Shown: one piece after another, positions 35,831 through 46,988 of the stretch
Layout of the letters: the number at the start of each line of letters is the position of its first letter
How positions within the stretch are numbered: position 1 is the stretch's first letter
Source: Spongospora subterranea f. sp. subterranea
Lineage: Eukaryota > Endomyxa: Phytomyxea > Phytomyxea > Plasmodiophorida
Length of the DNA: 64,000 nt
NCBI GenBank assembly: GCA_049724395.1
Contig: JAUGWO010000024.1
Coordinates: forward strand, 124,001 to 188,000
Direction: 5' to 3'
Notes under the pieces: generated by a model
Told to the model about the DNA's origin: nothing
The model's database searches: none
What the model saw: the letters and a program-made list of their open reading frames with translations, nothing else
Position numbers and translations under genes: made by a program

Positions 35831-36281
35831 CGGGTCCTGAGCAAACTTCGAACGAAATAACAAACAATGTGGGAATATTGAGAAAAATGGATATGAGTTT
35901 TGACAAACTGAAGTCAGCGTGTTGTTAGTGCAATAAATGGTGGTGGTTTATAGTTTCTTCATCCACTTTACCGTTCACCAGGAGTCAATAAACCGCTTCG
36001 CCATTTAGTGGTTCAGATTATTGTTATTCATTTGAGGGGTCGTCGTCAGATTTGGACCATGACATAATACTGTAGGTGAAAAACAGTTTTGTCCATAGAT
36101 ACACACAGAGAAACGCGTACGCACATATTTTCGCAAAATAGGTTGCAACTTACGGACCTATAAAGTGCGCGGTACGCAATTTCATTTTTTGCGCATATTT
36201 AGCTTTTTTTGCGATCGCATATGTGAAAATTAAATTGAAACAATTGAAGAGTTTTTCAAGAGTGACCTGTTTTTGGTGTGT
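35831..36281. other. Likely promoter region and flank of the Mutator-like element
   Basis: No open frame of interest. The stretch lies upstream of the minus-strand gene starting at 35830 and ends at the terminal repeat of the DNA transposon. Confidence 0.25.
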
Positions 36282-39200
36282 CACACCCAGACACACCCAG
36301 CCCTAGATTGATCTGAGGATCAATTCGACACACCCAAGAAATTCAATGGGGATTAATCCTTCCAAAACGAATACAATGGATCCGAGTCCAGCGGAATGTT
36401 TTATTGTTCAGGCCGCGCGTGCGGTGTTAGCGATGGTGGACGCGTTCGGTTCAAACCAGAACATTGACATGGTTGAGGTGCTTTCACATTGAGGCACGGA
36501 GGTGCGAAGTCATCTTCACCGCCTCAGCAGATACCCCATCAGAACAACCGATTTTTGAGAAGCATGAATTGATGGACGCACAGTCGCTCGATGATATTTC
36601 GCAACGTAACGATACGATCCCCACCATCAGCAAATCCAGCTCGACGTTGGGCAACAATAGCTCGTCGGAACATCGACCCTGTTCTATTACTAAACTCTCC
36701 TCTGCCGAGGTCACCTCGGATCCGTATTATCCCAACGGTAATGTTAAATGTCAAACTGCCATTGCCGATGGGTTTAATGCCAAAGATGCGGCGGCTGCTG
36801 GGTGGGCGTTAATTATCTATGGACACAACACTCGAAATGATGGCACGACAATTCACAACAAAAAAAGCCTTGGAGTCTACGTGTGCCCGTTTGTCGGTGC
36901 TCATACACTGAAAGGCCCCGTTTGCCGCGAAACTATCGTGCGAAAACCGCCCATCCTCTTCCTTGTACAGAAACATGTCCTCGCCACTCTCGCGCCTTGC
37001 AACATGTTTCTTGCGATGCTGTTTCAAAAGTGACCATCACATCGGAGTCTGTTACGTTGTCACATAGTGGCTTTCATGATCACGCCAAGGCCTCATCCTA
37101 TTCGTGCTGATCAGGCAAGTCGGAAGAAATTGTCAGATATCGTCGAAATGAATCCGGAAATCAAAACGAAACAGCTTTTATTGGGACCGCAACTAGGGAG
37201 CCAGCAGGCAAAATTCATGTGGCTTTCAACAACTTGGACCGTCTGGCAAGGCAACGGAGAACATTAAAAAACCAAACTTCCATGTTGTCCTCAATAAGTA
37301 TGCTGGCTACGTTCGAGAGCAATATTGGAGCAAAATTTTTCAGAAGCTCTTGTCTTGATGTGGAGAATGGTCACATTGTAATGCAGTCGGATTTTATGAT
37401 GAACCCTGTTAAACAAAATCTTTCTCCATTGGAGTCTGATTCTATCCATGGTTTCATTGTCGATGACTATTTCGCGGAGGTCAACGTCACATTCACATCC
37501 AAGTTTTGCCCGACAAGTGGTCGAACCATCCCGTTTCTCATTAGCATCCTTTTCGGGAAAACAGCAGCACACTACAAGGTGCATTTTCTTCAGCTGTTCC
37601 GTTCAATGGACTTAAAGACAATGGAAGATTTTGAAAAGAGGTTTCCTGGTATGACGTGTGATTTTTCGGATGCAGAGCGAATCGGTTTTGAATTGGCGAT
37701 TCGCGAGATTTGCTCAATCCCGGAACACAGCCCATTGATCTTCAAAACTATTACCGTTTTTGTGACGTTTATTTCAAGAGAACCGCAGTCAGGGTTCGTG
37801 TAAATGCCGCTTTGATTCATCCCGCCAAGGAATTCATTTTTTACAACAAAGTTCTCCAGCTCCTTGTTTGCCGGCCCCTCGTCGAGTTTCGAACTCTGGT
37901 CAAAGAACTCAAGCAGGAATTTTCAAAAGTCACAAACTGGCTGGATTGGCACATGGCCCCCAGCAGAGCGAAACATATTTTTCCAGCAGTTTGTGAAAAT
38001 GCAACTTTTGATTCTATGCGCAAAAATACCAACGCCCAGGAATCATTGGGTGGGGATTTCCAGCGATTCGCACCAAAGAAAAAGTTGACGGTTGCTGAAT
38101 GCGTCGACCATTCGTACAGATATGTCACTCAGCTTGAAGTTGATTACAAGTTAGCCGACGCAGGAATGCGACGGCGATACACAAAATCCGAAAAAGAGAA
38201 AGGGTAAATTTCAGAACGACGGTCGTCCACCGGATACAACACGTACGTTGATTAAGGGAACAACAATTGGGCGGCCTAAAGGAAGCAAGAACAAAATTTC
38301 AAAACTGGGTAATAATCTGGATTTTGCTAATTTTGGCATCTCATGGTCGTTCGTCTATCGCGAAATGAAGGCTACGAACACTTGTCCTTTGGATACTGCA
38401 CTGATGACGATGACGTGCTCGCTTCTTGCAATCATGCGACTAAATATCGATTTAACGCAAGATTCCAAGGAACAGTATGCTTCAATACGAACGCCAATCT
38501 TGAAAATGCTTGGGACATAGTCTTGGAAGCGTTCTTCCATTGATCCATATATGTCGAGGTCGTCGCCAGTCGAATGACTTGTCGAACGTAGCCAGTCATA
38601 ACGTGCTTTGTCGTAATTTTCTGCATCGATTGATTTCGAACAAGAAAGTAAGAGGGTCTTTTGCTCTGGAATAACTATAAGCCGAAACCTCTGCAACAAA
38701 TACATCGTCGTCAGTGCAGTATCCAAAGTACAGAGAGACCCTCTTACTTTCTTGTTAAATCAATCGATGCAGAAAATTACGACAAAGCACGTTATGACTG
38801 GCTACGTTCGACTGGCGACGACCTCGACATATATGGATCAATGGAAGAGCGCTTCCAAGACTATGTCCCAAGCATTTTCAAGATTGGCGTTTGTATTGAA
38901 GCATACTGTTCCTTGGAATCTTGCGTTAAATCGAAATTTAGTCGCAGGATTGCAAGAAGCGAGCTCTTTATAAGCGACAAGATTCCTGTCCAAAAATCCA
39001 TCGAACGTTTTTTGGACAATCCGATCAGGGGTGGGCATCGACAACGCATTAACAGTGAACAGATACTCTCAGTTCCCGAAAGAGATCGAAGACTTCGCTT
39101 TCAACCACTTGACCCAACTGGAGACGTGATCCAGGACGATCCAATTTGGGAATGCAGGGGCAACATTTTGACTGAAAGTCATGAGCTGGAATCAGCGCTA

Positions 39201-40356
39201 TTAGTTCTTGATCTGCAGTTTGTATATGGCGTCTTCAACGCTGCCAGTATGCCGCGAACTGTTCGATTCGGTTTGAATGAGTACTTCTTAGGAGCAATCA
39301 TGTTTTCCAACGGCTGCCATTTTACGGGAACTGTGATTGTGGAGCAAAGTGGCATATATTATGCCGGTTTGATGAAATCCAAAAAACTAAGATGGGTCCG
39401 GCCTGATAACCAGGAAAATGGTTTTTTCGTTTACCAATGCTGGTACGTCAGACGCGGAGATGTAGGGAACTCAAACGTTTGGTTGAAGATCGTCATGAAG
39501 GCGGCACCGAATCCGACAATACGATGAACATGGTGGACCCATTTCTGCAATCGGAAGACGAGATTAATGACACACGACTGATCTTTTAAACCATCTGAAC
39601 TCACATACAATTTCAAAGCAAAAAGGTAAAAAAAAATTCCGGAGGGATTGTCGCTTCTGCCGATGGCAAAACGAGGGATTGTTCCCAGTTGTACAACCTG
39701 TATTGTGCGGTTCGATCGACATCAACGTCGACTTGTCGCAAACAGAGTCATTAACGCCGAAAAAGGGTTGGCGATTCTCTGTGGAAGAAACAGAGCAACT
39801 GGCATCGATGGTATTCGATGACCAAGAGATCCAGGAGTTGGTTTGCGGAATTTTAATAAACCATGTTCTGACCACGAGCTCCAGGGATTGGTTTTCGAAA
39901 TTTGAATGAATCATGTTCATGGTGCATTATGCCACATGGTGGAGGATTTAAATGATCAAAACAGGCCTGATAGTAGTCACGTAAGATTGCATGATGCACC
40001 ATCAACAGGTTTAGTGAATTTCGCATAGCAACCCTGGAGCTCGTGCTCATCGAATACCGTCAATGCGAGTTGCTCTTTTACAAAGGAAACTATCCTCGAC
40101 TGGGCCACATCCACTGGACGTCCTTGCATTGTAGGGCCAAGAAGATTTTTGAACAAACAGTCAGGTTTGAATTGGATTGAACGGTCTACGCCAAACTAGC
40201 AATGACTATTTTGAAATGGGATAGGTTTTCGTCCTCTGTCGCGTTCATGTTTGATATAATGTCTTGGGTGTGTGGTTTATCTGTTTATCTCGGCCGTTAA
40301 ACCACCATTGTCAAATTAACCCCGGATTAATCTAGGGCTGGGTGTGTCTGGGTGTG
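36282..40356 (+). mobile_element. Mutator-like (MULE) DNA transposon, 4.07 kb, with terminal inverted repeats
   Basis: Both ends begin with the same inverted sequence, CACACCCAGACACACCCAGC, continuing CCTAGATT (left end at 36282; right end complement at 40356). Inside lies a plus-strand transposase. A WRKY/GCM-type zinc region is at 36780-37080 (KKSLGVYVCP, then CPRHSRALQHVSCDA and HSGFHDH, in two frames). The DDE part follows at 37300-38200 (IVDDYFAEVNVTFTS, CDFSDAERIGFELAI, NTNAQESLGGDFQRF). An AT-hook GRPKGSKNK is at 38270. A C-terminal domain at 38661-39527 contains CHFTGTVI and GIYYAG. At least two frame changes interrupt the reading (near 36885 and between about 37705 and 37740), so this copy is probably inactive. 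No clear target-site duplication is seen at the flanks. Confidence 0.75.
38388..38975. repeat. Large fold-back (inverted repeat) inside the MULE
   Basis: About 250 bp at 38400-38655 are an inverted copy of 38740-38973 with few differences; both arms translate to the same TTKHVMTGYVR and AFSRLAFVLKHTVPWNLAL words in opposite orientations. The spacer (38656-38735) contains a further inverted copy of the left flank (ATCGTCGTCAGTGCAGTATC). The left arm has an extra 11-bp stretch near 38575. The plus-oriented arm is the coding one. Confidence 0.85.
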
Positions 40357-40591
40357 GACCGTTATTTAAGGTGTCCGGTACTGTACTTCATGACGTGACA
40401 TTTATTGGTGAAACTGCGTGGAGTCGGAGTTGTTCGCTTTCAGTTGTTAACATGAAAACTCCGTGAGTTGGTAATGAGTTGGTGCTGTACGGTACCGATT
40501 AAAATCGTCATACCCGTAAGTCATGAAATCCGTGGGTCCTTATCAAAAAAATTTACTGTACTGTACTTGATTGACCATTCTTTCAACGAAG

Positions 40592-43244
40592 ATGTCCAAA
40601 TTACTGTTTTCAGGAGTGTTGTTCTTACTGGTAGCATTGGGATCTGGTGCCTCAATCCAATGCCAAATATCGCTCAAAGACTTACATGAGGCAATCATCA
40701 AAAAGTCGGTTCAGAGAATTGTTCAACAATTGAAATACTAATCGGAGTATACAGAGAACAAAGAGCTGAGAAATTGGCCCGCATGATTGATGACGAGTGT
40801 ATCGATGCTTTGTATTCCGTTGATGGACACTTTCGTGGGCTGTATTATTGGAACAATTGGGATGCAAGCACTGACCGCTCCTACACCACTACTATTATCA
40901 ATTTGGCACTTCTCTACGACCAGTAAATTCGAGTTGATTTTGATTCTGTTTGATTTTACTGATATAACAATAGGATAAATGTCGTTGAGATTCTGATAAA
41001 GAGAGGGGCCAATCTGTGGACAAAGGATAATTATGGCAATACTGCAATGCATATCGCCTCCTACCGGGGACAGTAATTCCTCATTATGTATTATCGCATA
41101 TTATCTGAAACCTTTACAGCAAAACCGTCGTGATTATGATTTGGAACAAGTTGGAACCGCAGGCTATCAATCAACTGAACAATGGTGGTGCAACTGCACT
41201 CCATCTGGCAGTTTACTATAGGAGGTTGGTCGTATATACTGTTCAAGTCTGATCCCTTTCAATAACTACTACTGTTTTTAGAGCCGATGTCATTGAGGAG
41301 CTGTTGAAAAAATTCGCCAATCCCTTAATCACTGATAACTATGGGAATACAGCACTGCACCTGGCAATAGATAAGGCCCGGTATTTTGGTGCAGAGTTAA
41401 TTTTTATGATAATTGATGCGGCGAGGCAACATACGATCAATAATTTGGGCCAGAATGTGATGACCGACCCCTCTTCGTTTTCAAGTCCAAACATGATTCA
41501 TGGTGGCCGGTATATGTTGTGAACAGGCTTGTCGAAATGATTGAAATTACTGATTTGATCTCACAGGGACAGAGATATCATCCGTAAGGCGATGTTGGAA
41601 TTCATCAATCTCAAGAACCATCGTGGAAAAACTGCTTTATTGATCGCTATTACACTTGATTGTTCTGTCGAAATTGTCGAATTGCTGTTAGGGAATGGAG
41701 CCGATCCCAGGATTGGGGATAGTAATGGGAACACAGCACTGGGATTGGCAATAGTGTATAATCGGTAGATTAAACTGTTCAAATTGTTCATCTATGAATG
41801 CTCGAGATTTCACAGAGGTGTTAATATGATTTCTGCAATAACTACTCCGGCGAGGCAACAAAATGTACAGAATGTGATGACGGGTCCCTCAGTATGGTCA
41901 AGTCCAAACTTGGGTCAACATGGCCGGTATTTATTGTGAACAGGTGTGTCGGAAGGAATAATTGAAATCGCTGATTTGATCACAGGGACAGACTTATGAC
42001 CAGTGCGTCGATGTTGGAATTCATCAATAGCAGGAACCCTCGTGGAAAATCTGCTCTCAACCTCGCTATTACAAATGATTGTCCTGTCGAAACCGTCCAA
42101 TGTTTGTTAAAGAATGGAGCAGATCCCAGGATTTGTGATAATCAGGGGAACACAGCACTGGCAGTCGCAATAATGTATGAACGGTAAACTAAAGTGTTCA
42201 AATCGTTCATTTATCAAATAACTGATCGAGATCTCATAGAAGTGTAAATTTTATTTCTGCAATGATTACTGCGGCGAGGCAACAAATTATGCATAATCTG
42301 GGACAGAATGTGATGACGGACCCCTCTTCGTGTTCCAGTCCAAACTTGGATCATGATGGCCGGTAATTATTGTGAACAGGTGTGTCGAAATGATTGAACT
42401 GCTGATTTGATCTCACAGGGACAGGGATATCATCCGTGAGGCGATGTTGGAATTCAACAATATCAAGAACCATCGTGGAATAACTGCTTTATTGATCGTT
42501 ATCCAAAATTATTGTTCTGTCGAAATTGTCGAATTGCTGTTAGAGAATGGAGCCGATCCCAGGATTGGGGATAGTAATGGGAACACAGCACTGGGCCTCG
42601 CAATAATATATAATCGGTAGATTAAACTGTTCAAATTGTTCATTTATCAAATAACTAGGTCACCCGAGATCTCACAGAGGTGTTGATATTGTTTCTGCAA
42701 TAATTACTCCGGCAAGGCAACAAAATATACAGAATGTGATGACGGGTCCCTCAGTATGGTCAAGTCCAAACTTGGGTCAAAATGGCCGGTATTTATTGTG
42801 AACAGGTGTGTCGGAAGGAATAATTGAAATTGCTGATTGGATCACAGGGACAGAGTTATAACCCGTGAGTCGATGTTGGAATTCATCAATAGCAGGAACC
42901 CTCGTGGAAAATCTGCTCTCTACCTCGCTATTACAAATGATTGTCCTGTCGAAACCATCAAAATTCTTTTAGAACACGATGCCGATCCCAGGATTCCTGA
43001 TAATAATGGGGAGACGGCACTGGACCTCGCTATACAGAATGAACGGTATATTGAACTGTTCAAAATTTTCCTATGTCAAAATAACTGATCGAGATCTCAC
43101 AGACATGACTCGATCACTGAGATAGTCAACGCGGTGAGGAATATGCCAAAGCTACATTTTCTTCAAAATGGGATGACACGTCCCTTGTATTCCGGTCTCA
43201 TTAAACATTTGATTGGTCATCCCCTGTATCTTCCTCACATGTAG
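40592..43244 (+). CDS. Predicted secreted ankyrin-repeat protein B, 13 exons, modular array
   Basis: I could chain 13 exons in frame (40592-40704, 40755-40922, 40974-41072, 41120-41224, 41282-41509, 41567-41764, 41816-41926, 41986-42183, 42240-42362, 42419-42616, 42678-42788, 42848-43045, 43103-43244), totalling 1992 nt or 663 residues. The N-terminus is a signal peptide (MSKLLFSGVLFLLVALGSGAS). Exon 3 is one 33-codon ankyrin unit (DNYGNTAMHIAS). Four later exons of exactly 198 nt each encode an ankyrin module (NGADPRI, GNTALGLAI). They alternate with 111- or 123-nt linker exons (ARQQ...NVMTGPSVWSSPN). Every intron is in phase 2, so each exon pair can be duplicated without loss of frame. A block of two modules (about 860 bp) is itself repeated. 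The first intron has a TACTAAT branch site 16 nt before the acceptor. Ankyrin units bind protein partners; the target is unknown. Confidence 0.82.
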
Positions 43245-44195
43245 TCCTACACATTGAAATTGGCTGATTTGATCTCCCAGGCCGATTGATGTAATCTCTG
43301 TTATATTCGCTGACGACATGATCAATCGGTGGAAGAAAAGTGCCAAAAATGCTCTCGTTTGGGCAGAGTCGGCAAAGCGGTTGGTCTTGGCCTGGTCAAA
43401 GAACTAGATTATTAGTGCTAATCTGACGCATCTGCAGGGACGATCTTGCTAACTCTCTGAAGATAATATGCGACATCACTGAAACTGGCACACCAATTGA
43501 TGCCTCAAAACAATTGCCCATTGTCATCAAGGATTGCAAAGCTAATTTGATAAACTAGTGGCGTTTGAAACTGCATTTTTCAACAGGATCACCTTGCAAG
43601 TTGAAAGACTATTGATTATGCCCCCCAATTGTCCAATAGACTACTTCGACCGTCGTGACTGACTTTATTTTATTTATTCTTTTATGATTAGGTTCGGCAT
43701 TTGAGGCCAGATGTGTAGGAGTACCCAAATCTACCATAAGTCCCATGGTCGGTGCCATCTTACGCCACGTTCAGACAGTACAGCTATTAGTTTGTCATTT
43801 CGTGTTTAGATATGCAGGTGTCCTCATTCGACAACCCATTTATTACTCAAGTTGTGCAGCCAGAATCGCACTTTGACGTCTACAGTTCGCCACCGTTTGT
43901 GAAAGGCGATGGAGGAGAACCGGCGAAATGTCGCAAATTGACACTTTCAGTAAACAGTCCAGTTTGAATGTTGTTTATTTTAGATAGGTTCTCGAACAAA
44001 ATTCATTGGTCGGGTCAATTTTGATGAAACCGAGAGGTTGTAGAAAACGAAATCACAAATTTCATTGAAAACTGAAAAGACAAAGAGCCACATTTTGTTG
44101 ATTTTTTCACAGGAAACTATGTGCATCGTAAAGAGCAATGGGCTGTTTGCTACCGGGATTCTTCCATTCCCGAAACAACGGTTCATGCTGAAGCG
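43245..44195. other. Intergenic stretch, no supported gene
   Basis: A short open reading at about 43309-43407 (FADDMINRWKKSAKNALVW) looks coding, but nothing extends it. No repeats or RNA genes were seen. Confidence 0.25.
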
Positions 44196-44199
44196 TTCC

Positions 44200-44815
44200 A
44201 CAATTTGCTGAAAAAAAAAGTGAAAATTTGCTGAAAAAAAAAGTGAAATTTGCTGAAAAAAAAAGTGAAATTTGCTGAAAAAAAAAGTGAAACCTCCATA
44301 TAAGGTACACCCAATTTGCTCCAAAATCGATTATTTTGTACCTTATGGAGTGGTGTGCACCTAAGGCGGAATGCGCGGCCGGGCAACGGGCTGCGCACGC
44401 GGGGTCGCGCTCACGTGCCCTTTTTTCCACCCATCTCACCTCCGTTCTACAGCTGCTTGATGCTGGCATTATCCGAAGCTTGAAAGCTTTGTCGCGAAAA
44501 TTCGAAGTGCTTACCCTGCTCGACTTAATGCAGGACACGTCGGTTCATCGGTATTCCACTATTCATTGGGCGCGGCCATCGGTTCGATCCGAGTTCGACA
44601 TTTGAAAGATCCAAATGGACCATATATAGATTAGCGTAGGTAACTCCGTGGCCAACCAAGGGTGTACTTTGCGTACTTGACAGAGTTTGTACTTTTTATA
44701 GAGAGGTTTTATTATGGAAATCCGGGGGTTTGCTATTTTGAAAAAAAAATCGTACCATATATGGAACTGTACCTTTTATGGGCTGTACCTTATATGGAGG
44801 TTTCACTGTACTCAA
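44200..44815 (+). mobile_element. Small pogo/Tigger-type DNA transposon remnant with internal 22-bp repeats
   Basis: The ends are inverted: GTGAAACCTCCATATAAGGT at 44288 and its complement ending at about 44809, followed by TA, as expected for a Tc1/mariner-type insertion. The CAGTGAAACCTC-like end is typical of pogo elements. Inside, 44437-44550 reads TSVLQLLDAGIIRSLKAL, the end of the pogo DDE transposase domain (usual form LQPLDAGIIRSFK). The remainder of the transposase is gone. Directly left of the 5' end sit four copies of a unit of about 22 bp, GTGAAATTTGCTGAAAAAAA, which reuses the first bases of the terminal repeat. Confidence 0.72.
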
Positions 44816-45620
44816 ACAAGAGAAATCGATATATGAGAACGCTAAGTTGAAATATAGTAAGGGTTGCCTTGATACTCCATGCAGCCGTTAGTATACACGG
44901 AGTCCGAATCCCTCTCATCTCTAAATCACATACAATAAATCATTTTCCGAGAGTTTTGATGAAAAAGCATGTTTTTCAGATTGGTTTTTCCAGATTACGG
45001 ATTAAATACGTATTCGTCGTAACCTTACGAATTGAAAAAGCATGCATCTATAGTCACATCGCCTTGAGACCAACCTGATCCTTGCTGTTGACGTTGCGTG
45101 AAAGATTTTTCAACTCTACCGGAACGAGCAAAAATTTTATGCACGTTTTCGACGCCGGGTTGTGATCGATTCTGAGTTCATGATTTTTCGGAAGTAATAA
45201 GCAATTGGGACGGGGTCGGGTTCGAGTCGAATTCAACGGGATTATGATTGTTTCCGTTCGGATTTGGTTTCGGGGCGGGTGATAGTGACCACAGGGTGGC
45301 GGGTCAACGTTCGGTAATTTCAACCCATCCTGTTCTGTCTACAGAACCGGTTGAGATCGTGTTGTTGAAGATCAATTTCTTGACCTTTTAACGTCCTGTA
45401 TTACCCTACTGCTGTTATGGGTAATGGCTCTGCTTGTTTCAAATCGTACTCCTACGTCAGCATCGAAAACACAGCAACGATGTATGGACGGCCATCAAAA
45501 GCTATTTTTGGTTGGCTGACGCATGTTTACTGCATGGTCGATCAATGTCCATGACCCGATCCGAACCGATCCGGACTTCCCCATCAAGTCCGAATTCGTC
45601 ATTCCGTTAAATTCCCAGGG
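44816..45620. other. Intergenic stretch upstream of ankyrin-family gene C
   Basis: Only short frames without motifs were found. It probably holds the promoter of the gene starting at 45624; no box can be assigned with confidence. Confidence 0.25.
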
Positions 45621-45623
45621 GCA

Positions 45624-46919
45624 ATGTCTCGTTCTTCTGCAGTTCTCTGCCTTTCCATCTTGACATTATTCGGTCTATCCTATGCTGGGTTCATTGGTTC
45701 CTCCACCTCCAATACCCTATCTGAGATTCAGCCAGCAAATGAACCTTTCGCAGCCGATCATGCACTCGTCAGCAATGACGATCGGGATTCCCGGCCCGTT
45801 TGCTGGCACCTGCAACCTCTACACGAAGATGTGCTCCAACAAACCGACGTACTCACGACGCTATTAGAGCAGCTATATTCCAAAACGATGGACGACATGT
45901 TATTACTGCTCGATCACTTTAAAGATGTGCCATTTGCTGATTTGGGTCATATCATAATGAGGTTCACTGGCCCTCTAGTCGATCACCAGAGGTTATTAAA
46001 GAAGGCCCTGGAGTGTAAACGGTCTGAACAATGTTGCCATTGCCACAATGATCTGATCCCCTCAATAGGGTCGATGTGGTTTATGAATTGATTATGTGGA
46101 GAGAAAATCGTGTTGATGTCAACACCAAAGTAGGAGGCTGTACACCATTGATATTGGCCTGTCAAAAATCCCAGTCAGTTTTACAATGCTCATATCCATT
46201 TCTCGCTATCCAACACTAGTTTCGTTTAGTACCGGTTTATTTCAGCTGCTTTTTAACAAAGTAAAAGAAGGCGACGATGACGCTTATCAGTACGTCCCAT
46301 TGTGCTGCCGAAAAGATTTTCATCCCGAACTGGATTTCAAACATGTTCCAAACCCTCCGATTCAAGATCCTACTATGGTTCTACCAATATACCCTATTTC
46401 TGACCTCCATAAACGAATGGTCAACTACGCTTCCAGCTTTTTCTTCTGGCAGCTTTCTCGTATGGTCGAACTTATAAACGTTTGTGGGGACCTGCCCATT
46501 GTAGACTTCTATGAGGTGCTGAAATCATGGGCCGGCAACGACCGTACTATCACGGTTCGCGGCCTGCGAAAACTCACTCTCGCTGCGATCCGCAAGAACC
46601 GGTTTGATTCATCACTAATTCACATCGATTGTTCTGATGGCATTTGACCAGGGTGGACGCGATTTTGTGGCTCGTTACGCTCAAGCGTGAGGGTCTAGAA
46701 TTCGATCGAGAGACTCTCGCCAAACTGCACGAGTTTGAACAGACACAGCTGGGACATCGTCCTCCTTCGGATCCGTTGCGCACGATTATTTCAGAATTGC
46801 CAGGTAAACCCAAACCGTAAGTTTATCGCTCATTCGAATCCCCGCCTTTTGATGTGTTTTGGTTTAGCGTTCCATCTCGTCAACAACTAGAAATATCGGG
46901 ACGGTTAGTCTCCGATTGA
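45624..46919 (+). CDS. Predicted secreted ankyrin-type family protein C
   Basis: Five exons chain in frame: 45624-46021, 46069-46173, 46230-46601, 46652-46816 and 46868-46919, giving 363 residues. All introns are in phase 2, as in the large ankyrin gene at 40.6 kb, and are 47-56 nt long. The protein begins with a signal peptide (MSRSSAVLCLSILTLFGLSYAG). Exon 1 is 398 nt, identical in length to that of the paralogue at 30.8 kb. Exon 2 is a 35-codon ankyrin-like unit (VDVNTKVGGCTPLILACQ). Exon 3 has GDLPIVDFYEVLKSWAG, and exon 4 VDAILWLVTLKREGLEF. A strong GTAAGT donor at 46817 supports the final exon; without it the protein would stop at 46819. The Cys-rich gene follows 70 bp downstream on the same strand. 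Function is unknown; secretion is predicted from the leader. Confidence 0.72.
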
Positions 46920-46988
46920 GCAAACTGAACTATTTATATATTGACCGTGATGTCCAATTAGTCATCACTCGTCGATTTCCTGTTTGGA

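Noticed and set aside
36277-36294. Target-site duplication for the Mutator-like element
   Set aside because: The flanks (GACCTGTTTTT and GACCGTTATTT) are only loosely alike and not directly abutting both ends, so I do not claim one.
44206-44296. Phe-rich open frames on the minus strand (FFFSKFHFFFQQ)
   Set aside because: They are just the translation of the 22-bp A-rich tandem repeat.
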